Assembly (NCBI GenBank): GCA_022836915.1
Contig: CP094668.1
Coordinates: forward strand, 1,054,001 to 1,118,000
From: Paenibacillus sp. OVF10
GTDB lineage: Bacteria; Bacillota; Bacilli; Paenibacillales; Paenibacillaceae
Direction: 5' to 3'
DNA length: 64,000 bases
A program made the position numbers and the translations under genes. The notes beneath the pieces were generated by a model that was not told where the DNA came from, made no database searches, and saw nothing but the letters and a program-made list of their open reading frames with translations. Positions 18,615 through 28,904 of this stretch are shown piece by piece. Numbering within the stretch: the stretch's first letter is position 1; every line of letters starts with the position of its first letter.

Positions 18615-20590
18615 GTAAATATACATCTGCGTCCACATATCCATGGAAAGACGAACTCGAACGTTACCGTTCATTGGCAGAGCAAGCGGGCCCTCCTCCG
18701 GCAGACGGCTGGAATAGGGAGCGCAAGTTGGCACTTGTTGAGAGTGTTGTTCGCGCTTACACGCCATATCAGGACAGCCAGGGTGCAATTATCGACCCGT
18801 TCTCGGGTGTGGAGAGATATTATTCTACACCGGCCTATGCGATGGCTGCGGCAGTTCTGGTTGATGCGGGACGTACAGATCTGCTGGATTCCGCAGCGGT
18901 AGCCCTGTCACAGAGCATTGATGCCGTGGTCAAAGGTAGCACACCTGACAATCACCCTGATTTTTTTCCGATACTTATGATGAGAGCTTATATGTTGTTG
19001 AAGTCACATCTGCCTGAACAAGCACAGATCTGGGCTGAGGCGCTCAAGACAATCGATCCTGAACAAGATTATGTATTTACGATGAGCAAGATGAACAATC
19101 CCAATCGCATGATCAACTGGAACGCGATTATGATCTCTGGCGAATACCTGCGGTGGCGTGAACAGCTGGCGAGTGAGGATACAAGGTGGATGGATCGTTA
19201 TCTGGAAGCCTATCATGTACCTCGATTTACGGCACTTGGATTATATCAGGATGGACCGCTGGATCGACCGAATTGTCCATTTTCCTATGATATTGCCACC
19301 CGTTATCACCTTGGGTTGATGCTTGAAGCTGGTTACGATGGAACCACTGCCGATACGTTACGTGAACAGCTGCGCCATGGTGCCTTCAGCTCGCTACTGA
19401 CGCTCTCACCGCTAGGTGAGATTCCACCGCGTGGTCGCAGCTCCCAGCATCAGTGGAATGAAGCTGCCGCAGCTTATGTATGCTCCACACATGCAACGCA
19501 GGCTCTGGAGGCGGGAGATCCGGTGATGGCGGGTGCTTTTGCACGTGCGGCCAATCGGTGTTTTGCTGCTGTTGAGCGCTGGAAGATGGATGATGGACGT
19601 TTGAAAATCGTGCGCAATGAATACTCGCCAGAAGATCGGCACGGGTATGAAATCTATACCAACCACACCTGTTACAACCTGTGGACGGCAGCAGCGCTGG
19701 CCCACGCTTGTCTCAGTGATCCGGGAGATGATGTGGGCGAAGTGTACCTTCCTTCCGAGGTGGGCAGTAGGGTTTTGCAGACGGATGGGTGGTTCGAAAC
19801 TGTGATTGCTTCCATACCTGGTCAGCAACTGGTATTACACACGGCGATGAATGATCCGTATACGATTCCTGGTTTGGTACGGATTCAGCAGATGGGGTTA
19901 CCTGGTCTGATTGGTCCGTCCGCTGCCAGCCATGTGCAGGCCGGATTTACGGAATTTGCAGAAGGGGCGGTCCGTCCGCTCAGCTACTGTCCTGCCTGGA
20001 AGTCACCAGATGGGGTATGGCACAGTCTTGCAGAGGGGATTTCATCCGGTGGTGCATATGATCGTGACATTGGATTAGACCCTGCTCAGGGAGGAGGGTC
20101 AATAGTGTATGAGAAGGTGGACCATGATACCCGGAATCAAGTGGAACAGCACCTGGCGGAAAGAGCGTCAGAAGATGGCGTAAATGCCTTGGAGAATGCT
20201 TTTGCCGTGACATGGGTCGGTCCATTACCCGGAATTGAAACATTGCGTACCCATTATGTGCAACAGGCGGATGTGCTGACTATAACGTATGAATTCGAAG
20301 GTGAGATTGCGGCGGCGGGTGCACTCATTCCATTGATGTTCCATGATGGTCGTGAACAGGCGGTAATTACCCATGCGGATCATAGCGTACGAACGGAGTA
20401 TCGAGGAGCATATGTAGAATCTACAGCGCTGGATCAGGAAGCCATTATTCATCTGGAGGAACAGGCTGTGGCTTCACGTAATGGGTTGCTGAAGGAAGCG
20501 CGGATTGAAGTGAACGGAGCACGTAGTCTGTCATTTACGATCCGATTGGGCGAGGTTGCACATGAAGGTGTTCAGGTCGAGGATCATTAG
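18611..20590 (+). CDS. Unrecognised 659-residue protein of a polysaccharide-degradation operon
   Basis: I do not recognise the family with confidence. It is cytoplasmic (no signal peptide), rich in Trp, His and Asp, and the first 400 residues show repeated helix-hairpin patterns (YYSTPAYAMAAAVLVDAG, INWNAIMISGEYLRWREQL, SSQHQWNEAAAAYVCSTHAT) like an (alpha/alpha) barrel of glycoside hydrolases or lyases. The C-terminal part looks beta-rich. The start GTG overlaps the lyase stop (GTGA) with GAGGTGA upstream, so translation is coupled. The neighbours (lyase upstream, GH88 downstream) suggest an enzyme on unsaturated or uronate oligosaccharides. Confidence 0.7.
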   Translation: MSKYTSASTYPWKDELERYRSLAEQAGPPPADGWNRERKLALVESVVRAYTPYQDSQGAIIDPFSGVERYYSTPAYAMAAAVLVDAGRTDLLDSAAVALSQSIDAVVKGSTPDNHPDFFPILMMRAYMLLKSHLPEQAQIWAEALKTIDPEQDYVFTMSKMNNPNRMINWNAIMISGEYLRWREQLASEDTRWMDRYLEAYHVPRFTALGLYQDGPLDRPNCPFSYDIATRYHLGLMLEAGYDGTTADTLREQLRHGAFSSLLTLSPLGEIPPRGRSSQHQWNEAAAAYVCSTHATQALEAGDPVMAGAFARAANRCFAAVERWKMDDGRLKIVRNEYSPEDRHGYEIYTNHTCYNLWTAAALAHACLSDPGDDVGEVYLPSEVGSRVLQTDGWFETVIASIPGQQLVLHTAMNDPYTIPGLVRIQQMGLPGLIGPSAASHVQAGFTEFAEGAVRPLSYCPAWKSPDGVWHSLAEGISSGGAYDRDIGLDPAQGGGSIVYEKVDHDTRNQVEQHLAERASEDGVNALENAFAVTWVGPLPGIETLRTHYVQQADVLTITYEFEGEIAAAGALIPLMFHDGREQAVITHADHSVRTEYRGAYVESTALDQEAIIHLEEQAVASRNGLLKEARIEVNGARSLSFTIRLGEVAHEGVQVEDH

Positions 20591-20754
20591 ATCTCGAAAC
20601 ATCTCGAATCATAGTTAAAAGTGTTATTCGTGGATGATTAGTGATATTTAACGGATAGATATAGTAGTTACGGCGTACGACGCTATAGATAAGTTGAGGA
20701 TGAGCTGGAGCATCAAGAACGGTGTCCGGTATTGAATCGAGGAGGGATATGTTC

Positions 20755-21891
20755 ATGAACACATCAACGTCGGTAAAATGGCTCGAGGAAGCGTGGCAAC
20801 AGGGAGCTGCCAAGACAATTCGGAATGCAAAGCGGATCAAGGATACTTTTCCACACATTGCTCCGCAGGGGACGTATGACCGGAATGATCCGGAATGGTG
20901 GACAGCAGGTTTCTGGCCTGGATTGTTATGGCTAGTCTATGGGGATACGCCGGAAAGTGAAGCGGTCGCTCCGTTACATCGCATTGCCGAAAGCTGTGAG
21001 CGGCAACTGGAGGGTTGTCTGCGTGATCCCGAATCGGTCGATCACGATCTGGGGTTCATCTGGCTGCTTAGTGGCGTAGCCAACTACCGCCAGACGGGCA
21101 GCATGGATGGACGGCGGCGCGGCATGCTTGCCGCCAACCTGCTCGCTGCCCGCTTCCACGTGCGCGGTGAGTTCATCCGCGCCTGGAACTTCAGCTCGTC
21201 AGCAATGGATACGCGCGGCGTAGCCATCATTGACAGCATGATGAACCTGCCGCTGCTCTACTGGGCATCCGAGCAGAGCGGCGACCCTCGCTTCCGCTGG
21301 CTGGCGGAAGCACATGCGGACACCGTGGCGCGCGAATTCATCCGCGCTGACGGGTCCATCTGCCACGTGGTGGAGTTTGATCCACACACGGGGCAGAAGT
21401 TGCGAGAGCATGGCGGACAGGGCCATGCTCCAGGTTCCGCTTGGGCGCGGGGCACCGCCTGGGCGTTGCATGGGTTTGCGCTGTCTTTCCGGTATACGGG
21501 CGAAGCCCGATATCTGGAGACAGCGGAGCGTGCGGCCGATTTCTTCCTCGCCATGCTTGGCGAAGAGATCGTGCCGGTGTGGGATTTCCGCGCACCTGCG
21601 GAGCATCAGGTGGCGTGGGACTCGTCCGCTGCGGCGATTGCAGCGAGCGGGTTGCTTGAGCTGGCGAAGCTATCGCCACGCGGGGAAACCTATGCTGCCG
21701 CGGGAGAACGTATCGTCCGTGGGTTGCATGAGCACTATAGCTCCGGCGACTCGGCAGCGGAAGAAGGTCTGATCATGCAGGGAACGGTGCATTACCCGGA
21801 AGGGCGAGGGTTGAATGTGCCGATTATATACGGCGATTATTTCTATATGGAAGCGCTGGCGAAGCTGCGTGGACATGCGGGGTTATTTTAA
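20755..21891 (+). CDS. Glycoside hydrolase family 88 unsaturated glucuronyl hydrolase
   Basis: 378 residues of the (alpha/alpha)6 barrel GH88 family, which hydrates the unsaturated uronic acid left by polysaccharide lyases. Visible family signatures: WWTAGFWPGLLWL, VDHDLGFIWLLSG with one key Asp (about 97), and GVAIIDSMMNLPLLYWA with the second Asp (about 158), then RGTAWALHGFAL. The start at 20755 fits GAGGAGGG at 20739-20746; a Met two codons earlier is too close. This gene is noticeably more GC-rich in its middle than its neighbours. It logically finishes the work of the upstream lyase and feeds uronates to the dehydrogenase at 14.6 kb. Confidence 0.88.
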   Translation: MNTSTSVKWLEEAWQQGAAKTIRNAKRIKDTFPHIAPQGTYDRNDPEWWTAGFWPGLLWLVYGDTPESEAVAPLHRIAESCERQLEGCLRDPESVDHDLGFIWLLSGVANYRQTGSMDGRRRGMLAANLLAARFHVRGEFIRAWNFSSSAMDTRGVAIIDSMMNLPLLYWASEQSGDPRFRWLAEAHADTVAREFIRADGSICHVVEFDPHTGQKLREHGGQGHAPGSAWARGTAWALHGFALSFRYTGEARYLETAERAADFFLAMLGEEIVPVWDFRAPAEHQVAWDSSAAAIAASGLLELAKLSPRGETYAAAGERIVRGLHEHYSSGDSAAEEGLIMQGTVHYPEGRGLNVPIIYGDYFYMEALAKLRGHAGLF

Positions 21892-22043
21892 AAAAGAATT
21901 GAGAACTATGCACAAGAGGAACTGAAGGTGAGAACTGATCAGTAGGGTCGTATTCGTGTTATGAGCCTTCGAGTTATTTCATTGGATTCAACCAATAATC
22001 AGTTATATATTCAGTATTTAATTGTCAGTAGCATCATTAGCAA

Positions 22044-22170
22044 ACCATCATCACCTGTCCGCATAAGGCTGTCTCCAGTATCAGGAACGATATCCCTTCT
22101 ATTGGAGACGGAGTATACCTAAGCTTGAGCTTTGAATAGACAAATCAAGGTGAGCGGACAGGCGGATGGT
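22044..22170. repeat. Nested inverted repeat in a non-coding gap
   Basis: Outer arms 22044-22062 and 22154-22170 share ACCATC and CCTGTCCGC with a two-base difference between them; inner arms GTCTCC (22071-22076) and GGAGAC (22104-22109). The 385-bp gap after the GH88 gene has no coding sequence I can support. The element could fold as a long RNA hairpin or be a decayed mobile element. Confidence 0.45.
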
Positions 22171-22276
22171 GTACATATTCGAAGGAAGACAAAAGAATAT
22201 CTGGCATATGGTTATCTCAATCTTATGGGTCCAGTTGGGTGCAGCCATAGCTATGCTCTACTGAAAGAATCGATTT

Positions 22277-22882
22277 TCACTTCGAAGGCGTACGTCTCAG
22301 GATGACAAAGTCGGCAGAAGATTGATCTGGATAACGCTGCGGAATAATCTCATGAACTTTGAAATCAGGGTAGTCGAAGAGATATTCGAACAGATTACGG
22401 TCCTGGATTGTATCAATCCCCGGATTGCCGTTTTCTTTCAAACGGGTGTAAAGCACCACCCATGCTGTTGAGGAGTGCAGAATATCATAGAGGGTATTGC
22501 GAAAATCTGTTTCATCCGTGATGTGATATAACACATCCAGACAGACCGTCAGATCGGCTTGCAGGAAACCTCGGTTAATCCATAGGCCTGGTGTATACAG
22601 CATGAAGCTCTTGGAAGAATCCTTGGCAAATTGGGAAGCACAACGCTTTACTGAAGAAGCCGCTACATCCACGCCCAGGTAGTCCTCATAATTCATGTAT
22701 TGCAACTGGTTGCCATCCCCACATCCAAACTCAATGACACGATGAATACCTTCACGTTGAATCAGTCCATTCACGACCTCGGCCTTAAATTCAGCCAAAA
22801 CCCCGTATGAACCCCTCCCAGAAGTTTCACCCGAACGATATGTTTCCTCCCAATACCCGATGTAATCAAAAGGCTGACGCAT
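22277..22882 (-). CDS. Class I SAM-dependent methyltransferase
   Basis: 201 residues with the SAM-binding motif VIEFGCGDGNQLQYM (about 48-62), motif II YLGVDVAASSVKRC and motif III/post I LTVCLDVLYHITDE. Similar proteins are annotated as small-molecule methyltransferases; nothing here identifies the substrate. TTGGAGGAAAC upstream of the Met at 22882 is a good ribosome-binding site. It is convergent with the polysaccharide block and not obviously part of an operon. Confidence 0.8.
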   Translation of the reverse strand: MRQPFDYIGYWEETYRSGETSGRGSYGVLAEFKAEVVNGLIQREGIHRVIEFGCGDGNQLQYMNYEDYLGVDVAASSVKRCASQFAKDSSKSFMLYTPGLWINRGFLQADLTVCLDVLYHITDETDFRNTLYDILHSSTAWVVLYTRLKENGNPGIDTIQDRNLFEYLFDYPDFKVHEIIPQRYPDQSSADFVILRRTPSK

Positions 22883-23092
22883 TATGTTTCCTCCAATCCT
22901 GTTAAAAGAAGTTCAAGACAGTCAATATACATAGGTATGCGCAATATTTGCAGGTATGATCGGTTGAAACAGGAATAGAAGATAAATTAATTTCCATAGA
23001 ATTCCCTGAAAATTTCCTGAAAGTCTAAACATCTGGAAAGGACTTGCCGACATAAAACATAAGGAAAAAAATGATGATAATCGGGGGAAATG

Positions 23093-25464
23093 ATGTTAAA
23101 GCCAAGATTGACCAAGTACATGGTGATGATGCTGGTGTTGATGCTGAGTATTTCCAACGTAGGCTTGGCCGCTGCGGCAGACAAAGAACTGTCCAAAATT
23201 GTGGTTTCCAAGAATGAAATGTCGCTCGAAGTTGGTGATTCCAGTTCCGTTACAGTGACAGGTGTATATTCTGATAATACATCGGCAAACGTAACGATCA
23301 GTTCATCCTGGAGTACCAGTGATACTTCGATAGCAACTGTATATAATGGCGCAATTACAGCCAAAAAGGAAGGTACAGCGACGATTACCGCAGCTTACCA
23401 GGGTCAAAGTCAAACCGTTCAAGTAAAAGTAACGAAGAAGGTCAAAGCCCTTTCGAAAAACGTGCAAAGTCTGGATTTGCGCACGGGAGATACAAAAGAA
23501 ATTATTTTGACAGCAACGTATAGTGACAATGAAACAAATAATGCAGCAGCAAGTACCGCTGAATGGTCTACCAGTGATGAGAAGGTTGCTACCGTTGTGA
23601 ATGGTAAAGTAACTGGACAAAGCGCAGGTACGGCAGTTATTACTGCGAAAGTTGGCAGCCAGAGCGTGACGGTGGATGTTAACGTTGAAGTGGTTAAACG
23701 TGTAGATGTAGATAAACAGCAGGTTAACCTGTTGTTAAACAAAAGTGAAAGTGTGAAAGTGACGGCTACGTATCCAGATGGCACAACCAAAGATGTAACC
23801 GATCTGGCGGAGTGGACATCCAGCAACGAGAAAGTTGCAGACGTTCTTAAAGGCGAAATTACAGGATACTCGGCAGGTTCTGCCAAGATCACAGCTAAAT
23901 ACGGTACGAAATCCGTATCCGTTGACGTGGATGTAGATCTGACCAGCAAACTGAGTGTGGAGAAACAAAGTATTTTCTTCCGTTTGAGCGAGACAACCAA
24001 AACGGCTAATGTCGTTGTAACGGCTTCTTATCCAAACAGCAGCGATGTGAATGTAACCGATCAGGCAACATGGACATCCAGCAACGAGAAAGTTGCAACG
24101 GTATTCAAGGGGCAGATTACAGCCATTAGCGCAGGTTCAACAACGATCAAAGCAACCTATAGTGGCAAAACAGTAGAAATTGCTGTGGATGTAGATACGG
24201 CAAGATATCTGGATATCAAAGATGTGAATGACAAGCTCGCCATGAGTGTTACCGGTGATAACAAGTCTAAGACATTGGTAGCCAATGCCGAATATATTGA
24301 TGCCAGTACAGAAAATGTAACTTCCAAAGCAACATGGACTTCAAGCAATCCAGACGTTGTATATGTATCAAACGGCGATCTGATTGCATACAAATCCGGT
24401 ACGGCTACGATCACTGTAGCTTATGGCGGTAAAACAGTTAAGTTTACAGTGAATGTAGACGTAGCAGACAAGTATGAGATGGACAAGAAAAAGCATCGGT
24501 AGCCGTTGGTGGAACGACTTCTGCCAAAGTACTGGCGTTGTATGGTGAAACATCCAAAGATGTATCTGAAGATGCAACTTGGAGCAGCAGCAGCGACAAA
24601 ATCGCTGAGGTAGATAGCAAAGGGGTTATCACAGGTGTTGCTACAGGTAAAGTAACCATTACCGCGAAGATTGAAGGCAAAACACTGACTCTGCCTGTTG
24701 AAGTAGGTATGGCTAGTGGACTGGAAGCAGATGTGAACTTCGTTGTTCTGTCTGCCAAAGAAACTCAGACGATCCTTCTAACAGGTACGGATGAGGACGG
24801 CAACACGTTGGATGTTACATCCGAAGCAACCTGGAAATCCAGCAATGCACGTGTAGCGGATGTGAAAAAAGGCGTGATCACAGGTAACAGCAGTGGTAAA
24901 GCCAACATCACAGCAGAATACGGTTCCAAAAAAGTGACGATCCAAGTTGAAGTGGATGTCATCACACGTATTGAAGCTTCCGAGCCGGTTCTTTCCCTGA
25001 AATCAGGCGATACAGCTGATCTGACGGTAACTGCCTTCTTGAGCGACGGTAGCGAGCGTGATGTTACGGACAAAGCTGAATGGAAAACGAACAGCTACAA
25101 AGTAGCTCAAGTGACCAAAGGTAAAGTCAAAGCGACAGGTTCAGGTAAAGCCAAAATCACAGCCAAATACGGCAGCAAGTCTGTCACGATTGCTGTAGAT
25201 GTGGATACACTGAAATATTTGCAGACGGATAAAGTAACGTTGACCATGAAACCTGGTGAAAAGGTAACTGTAGCGGCTACTGCAACGTATGCTGATGGCA
25301 GTGAAGCTAATGTATCCAAACCGGCTCTCTGGAAATCTTCCCGTATTGCAACAGCATCGGTGAAAGATGGAATCATTCAGGCGAACGGCAAAGGTAAAGC
25401 AACAATTACGGTGACATTTGCAGGTGTGAAAACCAAAGTAACGGTAGTGGTTGAAGCAAAGTAA
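23093..25464 (+). CDS. Secreted surface protein of tandem BIG2 (bacterial Ig-like) domains (frameshifted)
   Basis: About 790 residues: a signal peptide (cleavage near AAA-DKEL) followed by about nine repeats of roughly 85 residues, each with the pattern WxSSNxKVA, VxxGxITGxxxGxAxITAxY and xVxVxVD of BIG2 domains. Such proteins act as cell-surface spacers or adhesins; no sorting motif or SLH domain is visible at the end. The frame changes near 24476-24480; one added base joins KYEDGQEKASVAV, inside a repeat, so a single long protein is intended. The start at 23093 is preferred over the adjacent Met at 23090 because the G5 run (23083-23087) is then five bases away. Confidence 0.85.
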
Positions 25465-25501
25465 ACGATATTTTTCAACTGTGAGTGTAAAACGCGCAAA
25501 G

Positions 25502-25542
25502 AAAAACGGTGATGCCAGCTAATAGCTGGTATCACCGTTTTT
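25502..25542. terminator. Rho-independent terminator
   Basis: 19-base arms (25502-25520, 25524-25542) with one mismatch, three-base loop and a T5 tail. Confidence 0.85.
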
Positions 25543-25586
25543 GGTCTATAAACTAGAGCATGTCTTCAAGCGCTAACGAATCTGAA

Positions 25587-25760
25587 ACGTCTTATTCAGG
25601 GGTCTGGAGCGTTTGCAGAAATCTAATGAATTGGAGACACGTTATATCGGAAATTACAGTCTTTTATAGTACTTGTGTCAGGTGATTTTGGTAAATAACG
25701 TGTCTGATGTTCCTTACAATATAAACTGAGGACCTTAAGACCGAATAAGACGTCCTCAGT
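25587..25760. repeat. Long nested palindromic element
   Basis: ACGTCTTATTC (25587-25597) pairs with GAATAAGACGT (25743-25753), and AGACACGTTAT (25635-25645) pairs with ATAACGTGTCT (25695-25705). The unpaired stretches between outer and inner arms are 37 bases on each side. ACTGAGGAC/GTCCTCAGT (25725-25733, 25752-25760) offers an alternative fold. No gene lies in 25543-25877. Confidence 0.5.
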
Positions 25761-25876
25761 TCCTTAGAAAATGAAAATAGTCTAGCCATTCGCCAACGTC
25801 CAGAACCCCTGCATACACCACCCTATTACAGATGTATATCCAAGAGATTCTGTGGCGTAACTTGTAGTTTCTAAAA

Positions 25877-26422
25877 CTACATCGTGTGAGACAGTACCAG
25901 TGCACCATAGGCAAAAGCGATAACGATTAGAATGGCTGGATGTAGCTTGGTCTTGGTCATGACCCAGAGCGAGATACCTGCAATGATCAACGTCTGCCAG
26001 ATGCCGATGGAATCAGTGGATAGCTGCCCGAATTCCCATGTAAGCAGAATCATGAGTACAGCGATGACAGGCTGCACGAGTAGGGTCATGCCTTTGACTT
26101 TTGGTGACGTGCGATGTTTGTTCAACAGACGAAGTAATATAATTAGTGCGGTTGCGGAAGGCACGATTGTAGCAAAACTTGCAATAAATGCCCCAAACCA
26201 GCCTGCTACGTGGTACCCGACAAATGCAGCAATTTTGGTTGCAATCGGGCCGGGAAGGGCGTTACCAATCGCCAGTACATCCCCGAATTGCTCTGTAGTC
26301 ATCCATTGGTAATGGTTCACAATCTCTTCCTGCATAAGCGGAATGGAAGCCGGACCGCCCCCATATCCCAAGATGTTTGCTACGAAAAATCCCCAAAATA
26401 ATTCCCACCATGTCTGGAGCAT
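25877..26422 (-). CDS. Chromate transporter (CHR) family protein, second half of a split pair
   Basis: 181 residues with about six hydrophobic segments and the CHR motif LGYGGGPASIPLM followed by GNALPGPIATKIAAFVGY. In short-chain CHR systems two homologous half-proteins act together to export chromate or move sulfate-like anions. The ATG at 26420-26422 follows the presumed TAA of the partner by two bases, so the pair is translationally coupled. As read, the upstream gene runs into this one in another frame (see that entry). Confidence 0.82.
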   Translation of the reverse strand: MLQTWWELFWGFFVANILGYGGGPASIPLMQEEIVNHYQWMTTEQFGDVLAIGNALPGPIATKIAAFVGYHVAGWFGAFIASFATIVPSATALIILLRLLNKHRTSPKVKGMTLLVQPVIAVLMILLTWEFGQLSTDSIGIWQTLIIAGISLWVMTKTKLHPAILIVIAFAYGALVLSHTM

Positions 26423-26424
26423 CC

Positions 26425-27011
26425 TTAGGACACCCCTTATCGGACTTGCCTTTGGACTTGAAGCGCTGAACCAGATCCAGATGGAAGACACCATATCCAA
26501 GGAAAACTGCGATGACAATCCCCGGATGGATATCCAGCAGCTGCAATAGTACAAAGGCAATTACGCCGAATAAGGCGGCAAAAACTTTACCGAGTCCCTT
26601 CCAGGCTTTCATGGCAAATTCATAAGCCATCATGCCCAGCATGACAAAAATGACCGGCCGCACGGCGGCTACCATGCCTGCTACCACTTTCGACTCGCGT
26701 AGCGCGTACATGGAACCGAGCAGAGCAATAATGGCAATACTTGTTGGCAAAATATGAGCGAGTACGGACACAATCGCGCCCAGCACACCTTTGGTTTTAT
26801 AACCGAGATATGCGGCCATCTTGGTTGCGATGGGACCCGGCAAGGCGTTGGCGATAGCCAAAATCTCGCCGAACTCCTCATCACTGACCCATTTATAACG
26901 CGTAACGGCTTCATAACGGATTAACGGAATAACCGAAGGGCCACCGCCATATCCGAGAATTCCGGTCCGCACCATTCCGATGACGAGACCGTTGTAATCT
27001 TTCCAACCCAT
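26425..27011 (-). CDS. Chromate transporter (CHR) family protein, first half of a split pair
   Basis: About 196 residues with the same CHR signature as its partner (LGYGGGPSVIPLI, NALPGPIATKMAAYLGY). In the sequence as given, translation continues past the natural end into the partner's region; adding one base to the C4 run at 26433-26436 gives the ending SDKGVS and a TAA two bases before the partner's start. I therefore place the end at 26425. AGGAGG lies just upstream of 27011, and the gene begins 12 bp after the Lrp-type regulator in the same direction, as in Bacillus ywrABC-like loci. Confidence 0.82.
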
Positions 27012-27023
27012 GCTGATTTCCTC

Positions 27024-27518
27024 CTAGAGTCTCATGCCCATCCGGCTTTTATAACGTTTCAACAATAGCTGTGATTCCACTTTGACGATACCCGGCATCT
27101 TATAGAGCTTCTCCAGCAAGAACTGCTCCATCTCTTCCATATCCGCAAAAATACCGTGCATGTGCAGGGTACTCGGACCTGTCATATGATAAAGGCTGGT
27201 GACGGCGGGCTCTTCGTCCAGTTTCTCAGCGACTTCATCCAGGAAGGGCGGTTCGACATCGACATTAAAAAAGGCCGAGACCTGAAGCCCAACCTTGCCA
27301 GGGTTGATCACCACGGTGAAACGTTCGATGATTCCTTTTTCGGATAACGCATTAATGCGCGCCTGAACAGCTACACGCGACAATCCAATCTGTGTACCCA
27401 GGTCCGTGTAGGATATCCGGCTGTTCTTGTGAAGCGCGGCGATGATTTTGCGATCCATCTCGTCGAGATTGTACATTTGTGGAATTTCTCCTCCTTTGGA
27501 GGAGCGTTTCTCTGACAT
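27024..27518 (-). CDS. Lrp/AsnC family transcriptional regulator
   Basis: Winged HTH ([30 protein letters not shown] then [14 protein letters not shown]) followed by a RAM ligand domain (ASFNVD-like strand, [23 protein letters not shown]). It sits directly upstream of the two chromate transporter halves and likely controls them; Lrp-type regulators precede CHR genes in Bacillus. Start: 27518 follows AAGGATGG; a Met at 27476 ([10 protein letters not shown]) is where relatives usually begin and has AAAGGAGGAG about 12 bases upstream, so the true start is uncertain between these. Confidence 0.85.
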   Translation of the reverse strand: MSEKRSSKGGEIPQMYNLDEMDRKIIAALHKNSRISYTDLGTQIGLSRVAVQARINALSEKGIIERFTVVINPGKVGLQVSAFFNVDVEPPFLDEVAEKLDEEPAVTSLYHMTGPSTLHMHGIFADMEEMEQFLLEKLYKMPGIVKVESQLLLKRYKSRMGMRL

Positions 27519-27571
27519 GTTGACCATCCTTTTCTTTCGCTATATGAAATGAACAATGGAATTTTACTAAA

Positions 27572-27586
27572 CATACAATGTGTATG
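27572..27586. promoter_or_regulatory. Operator candidate upstream of the Lrp-type gene
   Basis: CATACA-ATG-TGTATG, a perfect six-base inverted repeat about 55 bp before the regulator start, suitable for autoregulation. The remaining gap to 27789 shows nothing else. Confidence 0.4.
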
Positions 27587-27788
27587 TGGCATTCATAGTT
27601 TAATGACGAATCGTAACAGGAGTCAATCTATTTATCATGATTATTGAATTTAACCGATTTTGAGCCTTCATTTTGTCATTTCGACCAATCGGAAATAAAA
27701 AGACCACTCGCACAGTCCAATAGCGAGCAGCCGTTAAATAATAGATAAGCTGGAGTGAAGCGCTAAGTGTGATACGAAGCATGTCCGG

Positions 27789-28904
27789 TTATGCTCGGGC
27801 TGTCTTGGGCAGTAAAAGGGTAACGGTAGTCCCTTCGCCAGGCTCGGAAGAAACTCTCAACGTTCCTCCTGCACCACGGGCACGCTCTTCCATACTGAAC
27901 AATCCAACGCCATTGCCGGCAGTTGCTTCGCTGAATCCGGCACCCTGGTCTTCAATAATAACCATCGTCATGTCCTCAGCGTCTTCTATAGTAACACGTG
28001 CCTCGGCAACATCGGCATACTTCGCGACATTGGTTAAGGCTTCCTGAATAATCCGGTAGATGGCTATCTCCCGGTTCATCTCCAGACGTTTGCGCAAATT
28101 ACATTCCAGATCAACTTCGATTCCGTAGTGACGGGTGTAATTCTCGATATACGTACGAATCGCCGGAACAACACCCAGGTCATCCAGAACGGACGGTCTC
28201 AGCTCCCATGCCATACCGCGTACATCTTCCATAATACCCGTGACCTGCTTACGAAGTGCTTCAACCCCGGGTTGAGGCTGGTCTGCCAGCAGTCGGTCCA
28301 TCTGAATCACCAGAGAGAAGAGACTCTGTCCAATCCCGTCATGCAGTTCACGCGAGATCCGGCGTCGTTCCTCTTCCTGAATATTCATGACCTGGGACAT
28401 CATCTTCTGCAATTCGGCTTCAACGGATTTCAGCTTGGTGACCTCACTACGTACAGCCAGGTATTGATATGGCTCGCCGTCGTTATCAAGGAAAGGCACG
28501 ATGGTGGTGTTGACCCAATAATGACTGCCATCTCTGGCACGATTGCGAATTTCCCCGTTCCATACCTTACCTGAGGATATCGTCTCCCACAGGTTTTTCA
28601 TAAAGCTTTTGCCATGGTATCCGGAATTAATGATTCGATGATCCTTACCGATCAGTTCCTCGCGCTCATACTGCGAGATTTCACAGAATTTATCATTCAC
28701 ATATTGGATTTTCCCTTTGCGGTCTGTGAGAGCAACAATGGAGGACTCATCCAGAGCAAATTTCAAATCACTCAATTGATGCAGGGAACCTTTCAACCTG
28801 CTGCGAAATTCATTATCCGTAATGTGATTATCGATTTCGTTCAGCAAGAGGCGTACGGGCTGGTCTGCGAGTCCACTTAGTCTGTTCTTGCGTGCACTAC
28901 TCAA
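27789..28904 (-). CDS. PAS-domain sensor histidine kinase (NarL-partner type)
   Basis: 371 residues: N-terminal helical segment, PAS domain (about 48-160: VALTDRKGKIQYVNDKFCEIS, GSHYWVNTTIVPF), PAC end, then HisKA_3 with EERRRISRELHDGIGQSL (phospho-His about 192) and HATPase with NVAKYADVAEARV and DQGAGF/GVGLFSMEERARGAGG. No membrane segments, so it senses a cytoplasmic signal such as redox or energy state. It overlaps the response regulator gene by eight bases. Architecture resembles NreB or DegS; only one Cys is in the PAS domain, so an NreB-type Fe-S cluster is unlikely. Confidence 0.87.
   Translation of the reverse strand: MSSARKNRLSGLADQPVRLLLNEIDNHITDNEFRSRLKGSLHQLSDLKFALDESSIVALTDRKGKIQYVNDKFCEISQYEREELIGKDHRIINSGYHGKSFMKNLWETISSGKVWNGEIRNRARDGSHYWVNTTIVPFLDNDGEPYQYLAVRSEVTKLKSVEAELQKMMSQVMNIQEEERRRISRELHDGIGQSLFSLVIQMDRLLADQPQPGVEALRKQVTGIMEDVRGMAWELRPSVLDDLGVVPAIRTYIENYTRHYGIEVDLECNLRKRLEMNREIAIYRIIQEALTNVAKYADVAEARVTIEDAEDMTMVIIEDQGAGFSEATAGNGVGLFSMEERARGAGGTLRVSSEPGEGTTVTLLLPKTARA

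Noticed and set aside
23093..25464. A DNA tandem repeat or satellite
   Set aside because: The repetition is at the protein level (BIG2 domains) with diverged DNA; it is one coding sequence.
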